Below, piece by piece: positions 54,846 through 63,828 of a stretch of 64,000 bases of DNA. Source of the stretch: Mesobacterium_A hydrothermale (GTDB lineage: Bacteria; Pseudomonadota; Alphaproteobacteria; Rhodobacterales; Rhodobacteraceae); contig NZ_JAYLLH010000005.1 in NCBI RefSeq assembly GCF_035818635.1, positions 62,001 through 126,000 on the forward strand. The letters are read 5' to 3'. Numbering within the stretch: position 1 is the first letter of the stretch; each line of letters opens with the position of its first letter. The notes beneath the pieces are model-generated. The model did not search any database. It saw only the letters and a list, made by a program, of their open reading frames with translations, and was not told where the DNA came from. A program made the translations under genes and the position numbers.

Positions 54846-55678
54846 GCGATCTGCAAGCCATCGTCGCCGCGCTGCGCATAGGCGCGGCGGCGCTTTTCCT
54901 CGATCAGGGCGGCGACACGTAACAGGGCCGTGCCCCGGATGATCAAGCTGGTCGGCAGAAAGGCCCAAAGCGATACGATCCAGATCAGTGTTTCCGGCTC
55001 TGCCGGGGACAGCAACGTGACGAACGGCGACACGATCCCGACAAGTGCCGGGGTCAAGAATGGCATCAGGAATCCTAAGGCAATGTTAATCTGGGCGTCG
55101 CGCTTCATCCGGGCCAGCACGTCGCCGCCGCTGGTCGGGTCAAACATCGGCAGGTTCACATGCACGTTGAACGCGCCGTTGTTCAAAGGCCAGTCCAGCG
55201 TTTTCAGGATCCAGAGCGTCAAGATCACGGCAACCGATGACAGGACAAGGCCAAGCCCGGCTGCATCGCGCACAAGTTCGACGCCACTTGCGGTGTTGCG
55301 CGGATCGGCGATTGTCAGCAGGTGCACGGGCGAAAACGGAAAGTCCAGCGCCTGGCCCACCGGTGCCGCAAGCGCAGCGACCTGGCTGCCCCAGCCGCCG
55401 TGCCCGGTGCCGTCAGACACCACAGCCGTAACCACCAACAGCAGCGCCAGCAGCGTGACAAAGCGCAGACGGTTGATTGGCGGGGCGCTGCGAAAATCAA
55501 TCAGGCTTGGCGCGGCCCCGGCATATTCGACAAAGGTCAGAATACCCGCCAGAAGCGCGACAAAGGCGATGGCCTGTGTGGAATCCGCGGCCGTTCCCGG
55601 AAAAACCACCGAAGGGGTCATCACCAGCCCGGTCACAAGAACCGCGCGCACGCCGGCGGTGAAGCTGCGTTTGATCAC
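54842..55678 (-). CDS. Integral membrane protein of unknown function
   Basis: 278 residues, about six hydrophobic helices around residues 10-55, 70-95, 135-160 and 200-260. Nothing catalytic is visible; polar signature VNLPMFDPTSGGD and a basic C-terminal tail (IEEKRRRAYAQRGDDG) suggest a membrane protein with a cytoplasmic tail. Directly before the EEP gene with CTGA overlap, so it is probably made together with it. Confidence 0.7.
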   Translation of the reverse strand: MIKRSFTAGVRAVLVTGLVMTPSVVFPGTAADSTQAIAFVALLAGILTFVEYAGAAPSLIDFRSAPPINRLRFVTLLALLLVVTAVVSDGTGHGGWGSQVAALAAPVGQALDFPFSPVHLLTIADPRNTASGVELVRDAAGLGLVLSSVAVILTLWILKTLDWPLNNGAFNVHVNLPMFDPTSGGDVLARMKRDAQINIALGFLMPFLTPALVGIVSPFVTLLSPAEPETLIWIVSLWAFLPTSLIIRGTALLRVAALIEEKRRRAYAQRGDDGLQIA

Positions 55679-56005
55679 TGCTCTATCCTCATCAGGCTGG
55701 TCGCGATGCGATGCCGCGGCCTTATGCCCGTGTTTCCGCGCCGATTGTGGCGCGCTGCCTCATTGTTGCCCAATTTTTGCCGTGTTTGTTGCGGCCGCTC
55801 AACCGTGCAGCGGGGAAGAGGCGGAAAATTCCCTCAGATCCCTTGGAACATGATGCGCAAAAGCCGCAATCCGGGGGGCGGTTGCGGTGAAACCCTGCGA
55901 AAAATCAATATGTTGTGGAAAGGGGGTGTGCAGCCATATGACGCTATTTGGCGTCGATCTGGCCGCGAAACCCGCCCCGCATGTGGCGGGGCGGGGGGAA
56001 CCGGA
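55679..56005. other. Intergenic region between membrane gene and leuD, no gene seen
   Basis: 327 bases. It should hold the promoter of the membrane-protein gene and the leuD terminator (55971-55995). I see no credible gene; a possible ATG peptide near 55938 lacks a ribosome site. Confidence 0.6.
55971..55995 (-). terminator. Terminator hairpin of leuD
   Basis: CCCGCCCCGC (55971-55980), ATGTG loop and GCGGGGCGGG (55986-55995) make a perfect 10-bp stem; on the minus strand TTTCG follows. Confidence 0.8.
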
Positions 56006-56611
56006 TCAGACCCAGGGACGTTCCTGCGCCATGCGGGACTCGAACGTTTCGATCGCGCCGGCCTTTTCCATCGTCAGGCCGATATCGTCCAGGCCATTGA
56101 GAAGGCAGTGTTTCTTGAACGGATCGATCTCGAAGTTGAAGACTTCGCCGTCCGAGGTGGTCACGGTCTGGGTTTCCAGATCGACGATCATCCGGGCGTT
56201 CGACCCCTTCTCTGCGTCCTTCATCAGCACGTCCACGGCGTCCTGGGGCATGACGATGGGCAGCATGCCGTTCTTGAAGCAGTTGTTGTAGAAGATGTCG
56301 GCAAAGCTGGTGGAAATCACCGCCTTGATGCCGAAATCCGCCAGCGCCCAGGGGGCGTGTTCACGGGACGAGCCACAGCCGAAATTGTTGCCGGCGACAA
56401 GGATCGACGCCTCGCGGTATTGCGGTTTATTCAGAACGAAATCAGGGATTTCGTTGCCCTGGCGGTCATAGCGCATCTCGTCGAAGGCGTGCACGCCCAG
56501 ACCGGAGCGTTTGATCGTCTTGAGGAATTCCTTGGGGATGATCATGTCGGTGTCGATGTTGACCAGCGGCATGGGCGCCGCGATCCCGGTGAGTTTCTCG
56601 AACTTTTCCAT
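56006..56611 (-). CDS. leuD: 3-isopropylmalate dehydratase small subunit
   Basis: 201 residues from MEKFEKLTGIAAPMPL. NNFGCGSSREHAPWALADFG is the swivel-domain substrate motif. Pairs with LeuC to isomerise 2- to 3-isopropylmalate. AGGAGA precedes the ATG. An upstream reading through the repeat array is rejected. The GTGCAT array ends 52 bases before the start and leuC lies 183 bases upstream. Confidence 0.95.
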   Translation of the reverse strand: MEKFEKLTGIAAPMPLVNIDTDMIIPKEFLKTIKRSGLGVHAFDEMRYDRQGNEIPDFVLNKPQYREASILVAGNNFGCGSSREHAPWALADFGIKAVISTSFADIFYNNCFKNGMLPIVMPQDAVDVLMKDAEKGSNARMIVDLETQTVTTSDGEVFNFEIDPFKKHCLLNGLDDIGLTMEKAGAIETFESRMAQERPWV

Positions 56612-56663
56612 CTGCGTTCTCCTAAAGCTGACCCTCAACATCTTGTGTTGGCGGTCGCCGGGG

Positions 56664-56707
56664 CCCGGGGGCACAGTCGATGCACAACCCATGCACATTC
56701 CATGCAT
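56664..56707 (-). repeat. Four-unit 11-bp-period GTGCAT array upstream of leuD
   Basis: On the minus strand: ATGCATGGAAT, GTGCATGGGTT, GTGCATCGACT and GTGCCCCCGGG in exact 11-base register. Matches the array at 1325-1379 in unit length, core and spacing from the next start (52 versus 47 bases). Lies in the leuC-leuD gap and not in a coding region. Confidence 0.7.
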
Positions 56708-56794
56708 GCCGCAGTGCAGAAACCCGGCGCTTCGCCCCGATGCGGGCCAAAGGCATGGTTGACGGGGCAGGGGGGTTCCCCGCCCCGGGACGGG

Positions 56795-58210
56795 TCAGGC
56801 GTCTTCGCCCATCAGGTCGCGCACGTCGGTCAGGTGACCGGTGATCGCGGCGGCGGCGGCCATCGCGGGCGACACCAGGTGGGTGCGGCCCTTGTAGCCC
56901 TGACGGCCCTCGAAGTTGCGGTTCGAAGTCGAGGCGCAACGCTCGCCTTCGGACAGCTGGTCGGGGTTCATCGCAAGGCACATGGAACAGCCCGCAAGGC
57001 GCCATTCGAAACCGGCCTCCTTGAAGATGTCGGCCAGGCCTTCCTCTTCGGCCTGGGCGCGGACAAGGCCCGAGCCCGGCACGACCATGGCGCGTTTCAC
57101 CTTGATCTTCTTGCCTTTCAGGATATCTGCCGCGGCACGCAGGTCTTCGATCCGGCCGTTGGTGCAGGACCCGATGAAAACGGTGTCGATCTCGATATCG
57201 GTCAGCTTCTGACCCGGGGTCAGACCCATGTAATCCAGCGCGCGCCGTGCCGCATCGACCTTGCCGCCCTTGAAATCCTCGGGCGCGGGAACGGTTGCGG
57301 AAATCGGCAGCACGTCCTCGGGCGAGGTGCCCCAGGTCACGACGGGCTCGATGTCTTCGCCGCGGATGGTCACGACCTTGTCCCAATGCGCATCGTCATC
57401 GGAATAGAGCGTCTTCCACCAGGTCAGCGCCGCTTCCCACTGGGCACCTTTCGGGGCATGCGGGCGGCCGTTGACATAGACAAAGGTCTTTTCATCCGGT
57501 GCGATCAGGCCGGCGCGGGCGCCACCCTCGATCGCCATGTTGCAGACGGTCATCCGGCCTTCCATCGACAGGTCGCGGATCGCTTCGCCGCAATATTCGA
57601 TGACATAGCCGGTGCCGCCGCCGGTGCCGGTGTGGCCGATCACGGACAGGGTGATGTCCTTGGCGGTCACGCCCGGGCGCAGCTTGCCGGTGATTTCCAC
57701 CTTCATGTTCTTGGATTTCTTCTGGATCAGCGTCTGCGTCGCCAGAACGTGTTCCACTTCGGATGTGCCGATGCCATGCGCCAGCGCACCGAAGGCGCCG
57801 TGGGTCGCGGTGTGGCTGTCGCCGCAGACCACGGTCATGCCCGGCAGGGTCCAGCCGTTTTCCGGACCGACGATGTGCACGATGCCCTGGCGGATGTCGC
57901 TGACCGGATAATAGTGCACGCCGAAATCACGGGCGTTCTTGTCGAGCGCGGCAACCTGGATGCGGCTGTCCTCGGTCATCTGCGCCGGGTCTTCGCGGCC
58001 CGCTGTGGTCGGCACGTTGTGGTCCGGCACGGCGATGGTCTTGTCGGGGCTGTGCACCTTGCGGCCGGCCATGCGCAGACCTTCGAAGGCCTGCGGGCTG
58101 GTCACCTCGTGCACGAGGTGGCGGTCGATATACAGAAGGCAGGTGCCGTCGGCGTCTTCCTGGACGACGTGGGCATCCCAGATCTTGTCATAGAGCGTTT
58201 TGGGGGACAT
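56795..58210 (-). CDS. leuC: 3-isopropylmalate dehydratase large subunit
   Basis: 471 residues. Iron-sulfur cysteine ligands visible in FIGSCTNGR and GCSMCLAMNPD, with MTVVCGDSHTATHGAFGALAHG and the RNFEGRQG motif. Forms the dehydratase with LeuD for leucine synthesis. Expected length for bacterial LeuC. Oriented with leuD downstream through a 183-base gap holding the GTGCAT array. Confidence 0.96.
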   Translation of the reverse strand: MSPKTLYDKIWDAHVVQEDADGTCLLYIDRHLVHEVTSPQAFEGLRMAGRKVHSPDKTIAVPDHNVPTTAGREDPAQMTEDSRIQVAALDKNARDFGVHYYPVSDIRQGIVHIVGPENGWTLPGMTVVCGDSHTATHGAFGALAHGIGTSEVEHVLATQTLIQKKSKNMKVEITGKLRPGVTAKDITLSVIGHTGTGGGTGYVIEYCGEAIRDLSMEGRMTVCNMAIEGGARAGLIAPDEKTFVYVNGRPHAPKGAQWEAALTWWKTLYSDDDAHWDKVVTIRGEDIEPVVTWGTSPEDVLPISATVPAPEDFKGGKVDAARRALDYMGLTPGQKLTDIEIDTVFIGSCTNGRIEDLRAAADILKGKKIKVKRAMVVPGSGLVRAQAEEEGLADIFKEAGFEWRLAGCSMCLAMNPDQLSEGERCASTSNRNFEGRQGYKGRTHLVSPAMAAAAAITGHLTDVRDLMGEDA

Positions 58211-58530
58211 GTGGTCCTCTCCCGTTCAGAATGTTTGCAAAAGGCGGTTGGTCAGGCGCGCCGGATCCCCGGCGCAAACGATTATAGTCGGGCCAGAACC
58301 GTGTGGCTGGCACCATAGAACCGTTCGCGCAGCCGCGCCCGGTCGTCGAGATCAAAGACCATTTCCATGGCGCCCAGATACAGCCTGCGCCGGATTCTCG
58401 CAAGTGCGGGCTGTGGGCAGCGCAATCGCGGGGCTCAGGGCGCTTTGCCGCGGAGCGCTGGGCCTTGCCGCTTTGCGCGGCCCTTGCCCGGTGTCACAAG
58501 CCGTGCAACGCTTGGACAAACGGACGACAC
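58211..58530. other. Intergenic region upstream of leuC, with a hairpin and a small reading frame
   Basis: 320 bases between leuC and the MscS gene. It holds a GCGCCGG-ATCC-CCGGCGC hairpin (58258-58275) and a 28-codon frame (58282-58368, minus). No run of leucine codons is seen, so a leucine-attenuator leader is not supported. Promoters for both flanking genes must lie here. Confidence 0.5.
58282..58368 (-). CDS. Possible 28-residue micro-protein before leuC
   Basis: The frame starts MEMVFDLDDRARLRERFYG and ends TVLARL at a TAA. The mix of acidic, basic and hydrophobic residues is protein-like, and the stop is 71 bases before leuC. Alternatively it is the tail of a decayed gene. Neither a ribosome site nor homology can be shown here. 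Confidence 0.35.
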   Translation of the reverse strand: MEMVFDLDDRARLRERFYGASHTVLARL

Positions 58531-59931
58531 ATGACCACAGACGCACCCACGCCAGATCCCTCTGCCGCCGCCACGGGGGCAACCGCAACGCCGGACCAGG
58601 CCGCAACGACGGCCGAGGTGGCCCAGGACATTGCCACCGGATTGCTGGCTCAGGCCGAGAATTTCCTGCTGGGTCTGATGCGGCCGTGGAATGCTTATCA
58701 GGTTGGGATCGCGCTGGCGGTGTTCGTGCTGGCGGTGCTGTTGGCGCGGATGGCGCAGCCGCGTCTGCGCGAATGGCTGCGCACCCGGGACAACTGGCCG
58801 ATGTGGCGGACCCGGCTGGGCTTGATGGTGCATCGCCGGATGCGGATGATCCTGTTCGCGCTGCTGTTGTGGTCGACGGTCTGGATCATGCGAGAGGTGA
58901 CCTGGCCCAGCCGGTCCTACCTGTTGTCGATCATCGCGAACTGGGCCACCGCGTGGCTGTTCATCGCGTTTGCGACCCGGCTGATCACCAACGGCCTGCT
59001 GCGCACCATCGTGCGCTATGGCGCGTGGTCCTGGGTGACGCTGAACATTCTTGGCCTGACAGACGAGGCGGAAACGCTGCTGGCCAGTTTCTCGGTCAAT
59101 TTCGGGTCGACCCATATCAGCGCCTGGCTGGCGCTGAAGGCGGTGGTGATGCTGGCCGTGCTGATGGCGGCGGCGCGCGGGGTGGCGGTGGCCACCACTG
59201 CCAGCATCAAGTCCAATTCCGAAATCAGCCCGTCGATGCAGGTTCTGGCGGTCAAGTTCCTGCAAGTCGTGCTGTACGGGGCGGCGTTCTTTCTTGGGCT
59301 GCGGCTGGTGGGGGTCGACCTGACCGGGTTGGCGGTATTGTCGGGGGCCATCGGTGTCGGCATCGGCTTTGGCCTGCAAAAGGTGGTGTCGAATCTTGTG
59401 TCCGGGGTGATCATCCTGCTGGACAAGTCGATCAAGCCGGGCGACGTGATCAGCCTTGGCGATACGTTCGGCTGGATCGAAAGCCTGGGCGCGCGCTATG
59501 TCAGCGTCGTGACGCGCGACGGCAAGGAATACCTGATCCCGAACGAGGATCTGATCACCGGGCAGGTCGTCAACTGGTCCCATTCCAACGATTTCGTGCG
59601 GCTGGATATCCATTTTGGCACGGCCTATTCCGACGACCCGCACAAGGTGCGCAAGATCGCCGTCGACGCGGCGCGGTCGGTTGACCGGGTCCTGACGCAA
59701 AAGCCGCCGGTTTGCCATATCATCGGCTTCGGCGACAGCTCTGTGGACTACGTGCTGCGGTTCTGGATAACTGATCCGACCGGCGGGCTGACCAACATTC
59801 GTGGCAACGTGTTCCTGGCGCTGTGGGATGCGTTCAAGGCAAACGATATCTCGATTCCGTTTCCGCAGCGCGAGGTCAAGGTTCTGGACGGGTCGGTTCT
59901 GCGGACAGAGCCGGACGGTCAGGCGTCATAG
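58531..59931 (+). CDS. MscS-family mechanosensitive channel
   Basis: 466 residues from MTTDAPTPDPSAAATG. Several membrane helices precede the pore-lining TM3 motif AVLSGAIGVGIGFGLQKVVSN, followed by LVSGVIILLDKSIKPGD and the beta domain with NEDLITGQVVNWS. It would release solutes at hypo-osmotic shock in the inner membrane. Longer N terminus than E. coli MscS (286), so it belongs to the mid-size group. Its 3' end overlaps the convergent epimerase by 13 bases. Confidence 0.92.
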   Translation: MTTDAPTPDPSAAATGATATPDQAATTAEVAQDIATGLLAQAENFLLGLMRPWNAYQVGIALAVFVLAVLLARMAQPRLREWLRTRDNWPMWRTRLGLMVHRRMRMILFALLLWSTVWIMREVTWPSRSYLLSIIANWATAWLFIAFATRLITNGLLRTIVRYGAWSWVTLNILGLTDEAETLLASFSVNFGSTHISAWLALKAVVMLAVLMAAARGVAVATTASIKSNSEISPSMQVLAVKFLQVVLYGAAFFLGLRLVGVDLTGLAVLSGAIGVGIGFGLQKVVSNLVSGVIILLDKSIKPGDVISLGDTFGWIESLGARYVSVVTRDGKEYLIPNEDLITGQVVNWSHSNDFVRLDIHFGTAYSDDPHKVRKIAVDAARSVDRVLTQKPPVCHIIGFGDSSVDYVLRFWITDPTGGLTNIRGNVFLALWDAFKANDISIPFPQREVKVLDGSVLRTEPDGQAS

Positions 59932-60932
59932 TAGGCGCGATACCAATCGACGAACGCCGCCAGCCCGTCGCCCACGTCGGTCTGCGGGCGGTACCCCGTC
60001 AGCCGGTGCAGAAGGCTGGCATCGGCCCATGTCGCGGGCACGTCGCCCTTTTGCATCGGCAGCAGGTTTTTTTGCGCCTCGATCCCCAGCGCGCGTTCCA
60101 GCGCCGCGATGAAATCGGTCAGCTTCACGCTGGTCGAATTGCCGATGTTGACGACACGATACGGGGCCACCGGGCTGAGACTGTCGCCCTCGGGCACGGT
60201 TTCACCATCGGCAGGGCGCACAGGCGGCGTGTCGATCAACAGACGGATCGCGCGGACAAGATCACCGACATAGGTGAAATCGCGGTACATCTCGCCGTTG
60301 TTGTAAACGTCAATCGGGTCGCCGTTCAGAATGGCGCGGGTAAACTTGAAATAGGCCATGTCGGGCCGGCCCCAGGGCCCGTAGACGGTGAAAAACCGGA
60401 ACAGGGTGGTCGGCAGGTTCCAAAGGTGGGCATAGGAATGGCCCATTGCCTCTGTCGCCTTCTTGGTGGCGGCGTAGATCGTCATCGGCAGGTCGGCCTT
60501 GTGCGTTTCGGCATAGGGCATCTGCGTGTTCGCCCCGTAAACCGACGACGTCGAGGCCATCAGCAGATGCGCAACCTGCTGTTGCCGCGCCGCCTCCATC
60601 ACGTTGAATGTGCCAACGATGTTGCTGTCGATATAGCTGCGCGGGTTTTCAAGGCTGTAGCGCACCCCGGCCTGCGCCGCGAGGTGGACGATCACGTCGG
60701 GTTTGCAGTCGGCTGCCAGGCTTTCGATCAGACCCGGCGTTTCCAGCATCCCTTCGGTAAAGGCGAACCCGTCGCGGACCCGTAGCCGGGCCAGCCGGTC
60801 GCGTTTCAACGCGATGTCGTAATAGGTCGTCATGCCGTCGGTGCCGCAGACGGTGAACCCGTCGTTCAGCAGCAGCTGACACAGGTGGTATCCGATGAAC
60901 CCGGCAGCGCCGGTGACAAGGGCCGTGGGCAT
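59919..60932 (-). CDS. NAD-dependent sugar-nucleotide epimerase (UDP-glucuronate 4-epimerase-like)
   Basis: 337 residues from MPTALVTGAAGFIG. GAAGFIGYHLCQLL for NAD, STSSVYGANTQMPYAE with active-site Ser, and YAATKKATEAMGHSY giving Y-x-x-x-K identify an extended SDR. MTTYYDIALKRDRLARL and RFFTVYGPWGRPDMA match UDP-glucuronate epimerases. Supplies UDP-galacturonate for surface polysaccharide, by inference. Divergent from glmM across 136 bases. Confidence 0.88.
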   Translation of the reverse strand: MPTALVTGAAGFIGYHLCQLLLNDGFTVCGTDGMTTYYDIALKRDRLARLRVRDGFAFTEGMLETPGLIESLAADCKPDVIVHLAAQAGVRYSLENPRSYIDSNIVGTFNVMEAARQQQVAHLLMASTSSVYGANTQMPYAETHKADLPMTIYAATKKATEAMGHSYAHLWNLPTTLFRFFTVYGPWGRPDMAYFKFTRAILNGDPIDVYNNGEMYRDFTYVGDLVRAIRLLIDTPPVRPADGETVPEGDSLSPVAPYRVVNIGNSTSVKLTDFIAALERALGIEAQKNLLPMQKGDVPATWADASLLHRLTGYRPQTDVGDGLAAFVDWYRAYYDA

Positions 60933-61068
60933 CAGCCGCTCCTTTCCGATTCGCGGCGCAGCCGCCACCCGGTGACAAGAACCTGCCGATCCGGGGCAAA
61001 GCCGTTAGACAGCGCGCCATGCAGGATGTATCTGGAAACCGCAGGAACAAACAATACGGGCGGGACCG

Positions 61069-62409
61069 GTGGCAGACAGGTTTTTCGGGACAGACGGCGT
61101 CAGGGGCATGGCCAACAGCTATCCGATGACGGCGGACATCGCGTTGCGGCTGGGGGCGGCGGCGGGCCGCTATTTCCGGCAAGACAAGAATGACCATCGT
61201 GTCGTTATCGGCAAGGACACCCGGCTGTCGGGGTACATGATCGAAAACGCGCTGACCGCGGGGTTTACGTCTTCGGGGATGAACGTGTTTCTGTTGGGGC
61301 CGGTGCCGACGCCTGCGATCGGCTATCTGACACACAGCCTGCGCGCAGACGTGGGCGTGATGATTTCGGCCAGCCACAACCCGGCCACGGACAACGGGAT
61401 CAAGTTCTTCGGCCCCGATGGTTTCAAACTGTCAGACGAGGCAGAGCGCGAGATCGAACGCCTGCTGAACACCGGTGTGACCCCCGCACGGCCTGGCAAT
61501 ATTGGCCGCGCCCGCCGGTTCGAGGACGCCCGGGGCCGCTATGTCGAATACGCCAAGACCACCTTTCCGCGCCGCAAGCGGCTGGATGGTCTGCGGGTTG
61601 TGGTGGATTGCGCCAACGGTGCCGCCTATCGCACGGCACCTGCCGTGCTTTGGGAACTGGGCGCCGAGGTGATCCCGGTAGGGGTTGAACCCAATGGCCT
61701 GAACATCAACGCGGAATGCGGCTCGACCCACCCTGAAACCGCCGCGCGCAAGGTGCGCGACACCCGCGCCGACCTGGGGATCTGCCTGGACGGCGATGCC
61801 GACCGGCTGATTTTGATCGACGAAAAGGGCCATGTGGCCGACGGCGACCAGATCATGGGCCTGATCGCGACCCGCTGGGCGCAGGAAGGCCGATTGGCCG
61901 GGGGGGCCGTGGCCGCCACGGTGATGTCGAACCTGGGCTTGGAACGGCACCTGGAACGCTTTGGGATCGGGCTGGAGCGGACCTCTGTCGGTGACCGCTA
62001 CGTTGTCGAGCGGATGCGGGAGAAAGGCTTGAACCTGGGGGGGGAACAGTCGGGCCATATCGTTCTGACCGATTACGCCACCACCGGTGACGGGCTGATC
62101 GCGGCGCTGCAGTTCCTGGCGACGATGGTCGAAACCGGCCAGAAGGCCAGCAAGCTGGCGCGCGTGTTCGCCCCGGTGCCGCAAAAGCTGATCAATCTGC
62201 GCTATGCTGCGGGCAAGGCTCCGCTGGACGCCGACGCGGTACAAGAGGCGATCAGGGCCGGTGAACAGCGGCTGGGCACGGGCGGGCGCCTGCTGATCCG
62301 CAAATCAGGCACCGAACCGCTGATCCGGGTCATGGGCGAAGCGGGCGATACCGCGCTGCTGGAAGATGTGCTCAACAGCATCGTCGCCGCCGTGAAGGCC
62401 GAAAGCTGA
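61069..62409 (+). CDS. glmM: Phosphoglucosamine mutase
   Basis: 446 residues. FFGTDGVRGMANSYPM opens the protein; catalytic serine in ISASHNPATDNGIKFFGP; metal loop DGDADR; terminal RKSGTEPLIRVMGE. It converts glucosamine-6-phosphate to glucosamine-1-phosphate for peptidoglycan and lipopolysaccharide. The start is a GTG (61069-61071) giving the conserved MADRFFG. Not linked by overlap to neighbours. Confidence 0.96.
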   Translation: MADRFFGTDGVRGMANSYPMTADIALRLGAAAGRYFRQDKNDHRVVIGKDTRLSGYMIENALTAGFTSSGMNVFLLGPVPTPAIGYLTHSLRADVGVMISASHNPATDNGIKFFGPDGFKLSDEAEREIERLLNTGVTPARPGNIGRARRFEDARGRYVEYAKTTFPRRKRLDGLRVVVDCANGAAYRTAPAVLWELGAEVIPVGVEPNGLNINAECGSTHPETAARKVRDTRADLGICLDGDADRLILIDEKGHVADGDQIMGLIATRWAQEGRLAGGAVAATVMSNLGLERHLERFGIGLERTSVGDRYVVERMREKGLNLGGEQSGHIVLTDYATTGDGLIAALQFLATMVETGQKASKLARVFAPVPQKLINLRYAAGKAPLDADAVQEAIRAGEQRLGTGGRLLIRKSGTEPLIRVMGEAGDTALLEDVLNSIVAAVKAES

Positions 62410-62643
62410 GCTGCCGACTGGGCGGGATTCGGCCCGCGCGTGTCGCGCCGCTTGGAAAACGACCGTGGGCAGAATGCCTGTTTTGGTGGCGTTTTGAGAA
62501 CAACCAGAGTCCGTCTGCCGGTGCGCCTGTTGTAATATGCAAAAACCTGCCGCAATACAGGGCGGGACTATTGGACAGTCGCCCCAGCATTTGGCCTGTG
62601 ACCTGCGGGGCTGACCGGAAGCGGTGGCAAAAGGAAATTTTTA

Positions 62644-63531
62644 ATGAACAAAGTGACTAAAGCGGTCTTTCCGGTGGCAGGGCTTGGCACGCGCTTTCTG
62701 CCCGCAACGAAATCCGTTCCGAAGGAAATCATGACGCTGGTGGACCGTCCGCTGGTGCAATACGCGATTGACGAGGCCCGCGCCGCGGGGATCAAGGAAT
62801 TCATTTTCGTGACCTCTCGCGGCAAGGGCGCGCTGGAAGATTATTTCGATCACGCGCCGCAACTGGAACAATCGCTGGCCGACAGCGGCAAGGACGACCT
62901 GCTGGAAATCCTGCGCTCGACCAACATGGATTCGGGTGAGGTCGCCTATATCCGTCAGCACCGCGCGCTTGGGCTTGGCCACGCGGTCTGGTGCGCCCGC
63001 CGCCTGATCGGCGATGAGCCTTTTGCCGTCATGCTGCCCGACGACGTGATTTCGGGCGACACGCCCTGCCTGCAGCAGATGGTCGAAGCGTATGAGGAAA
63101 CCGGCGGCAACATGGTGGCCGCGATGGAAGTGCCGATTGAAAAGGCCAGCGCCTATGGTATGCTTGACGTCAAGGACGACATGGGCTCGCTGGTGTCGGT
63201 CAAGGGCATGGTCGAAAAACCCAAGGCCGGCACCGCACCGTCGAACCTGGCCGTGATCGGGCGCTACATCCTGTCGCCCAAGGTTCTGGACAGCCTGAAC
63301 GCGATGGAAACCGGCGCGGGCGGCGAGATCCAACTGACCGACGCGATTGCCCAGCAGATCGACGGCGAGGGCGTGTATGGCTATCGCTTCCGCGGTGAGC
63401 GGTTCGACTGCGGGTCGAAGTCGGGCTTCCTGCAGGCAACCGTGTCCTTCGCGCTGGCGCGTGACGACCTGAAGACCGAACTGTCGGCTTTCCTGCACGA
63501 CATCGTTTCGGCGGAAAAAGCCGCGCAGTGA
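62644..63531 (+). CDS. galU: UTP-glucose-1-phosphate uridylyltransferase
   Basis: 295 residues. FPVAGLGTRFLPATKSVPKE is the nucleotide-binding signature with the K for catalysis, and VEKPKAGTAPSNLAVIGRYI follows. It makes UDP-glucose for polysaccharides. The 234 bases from glmM to here hold nothing more that I can identify. Ends before a strong terminator. Confidence 0.96.
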   Translation: MNKVTKAVFPVAGLGTRFLPATKSVPKEIMTLVDRPLVQYAIDEARAAGIKEFIFVTSRGKGALEDYFDHAPQLEQSLADSGKDDLLEILRSTNMDSGEVAYIRQHRALGLGHAVWCARRLIGDEPFAVMLPDDVISGDTPCLQQMVEAYEETGGNMVAAMEVPIEKASAYGMLDVKDDMGSLVSVKGMVEKPKAGTAPSNLAVIGRYILSPKVLDSLNAMETGAGGEIQLTDAIAQQIDGEGVYGYRFRGERFDCGSKSGFLQATVSFALARDDLKTELSAFLHDIVSAEKAAQ

Positions 63532-63551
63532 TCTGGCGTGACGCGAACAGG

Positions 63552-63577
63552 AAAGCCGGGGCCGTGACCCCGGCTTT
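63552..63577. terminator. Bidirectional terminator between galU and the MoaD/ThiS-like gene
   Basis: AAAGCCGGGG (63552-63561), CCGTGA loop, CCCCGGCTTT (63568-63577), with a further TT on the plus side; the A-run gives T's on the minus side, so it can act for galU and for the convergent gene. Confidence 0.9.
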
Positions 63578-63582
63578 TCTTG

Positions 63583-63828
63583 TCAGCCGCCGCGCAGGCG
63601 CTGCATCAGGTAAATTTCGTTTTCCGGCCCGATGGCGTGGTGACGCGACGGCTTCATTTCTCCGTCCACGGTCACGGAAACCCCGGCCTCTATCAGCGGG
63701 CCAAGGCCTGGATGCGCCACGACCAGCGCATCCAGCATTTCGCCGATGGTCGTTGCCTCGACCTCGACGGTTTCTGCGCCGTCGGTCAGACGGCGCAGAC
63801 CGGACCACAGGTGGACCGTGACGCTCAC
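63583..63828 (-). CDS. MoaD/ThiS-like sulfur-carrier protein
   Basis: 81 residues starting with GTG in GTGA overlap with the molybdenum subunit stop. It has a ubiquitin-like beta-grasp pattern (VTVHLWSGLRRLTDG, VSVTVDGEM) and ends RLRGG, the C-terminal diglycine required for thiocarboxylate formation. It likely delivers sulfur for cofactor or enzyme maturation; pairing with the molybdenum enzyme suggests that client, but is inferred. Confidence 0.75.
   Translation of the reverse strand: MSVTVHLWSGLRRLTDGAETVEVEATTIGEMLDALVVAHPGLGPLIEAGVSVTVDGEMKPSRHHAIGPENEIYLMQRLRGG

Noticed and set aside
55322..58318. A 998-codon open frame on the plus strand antisense to leuD, leuC and the membrane gene
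   Set aside because: High GC removes stop codons from the opposite frame; the minus strand carries unmistakable LeuC and LeuD proteins and the plus product has low-complexity, histidine/arginine-rich content.
58211..58530. Leucine attenuator leader before leuC
   Set aside because: No short frame with a run of leucine codons next to alternative hairpins is present.
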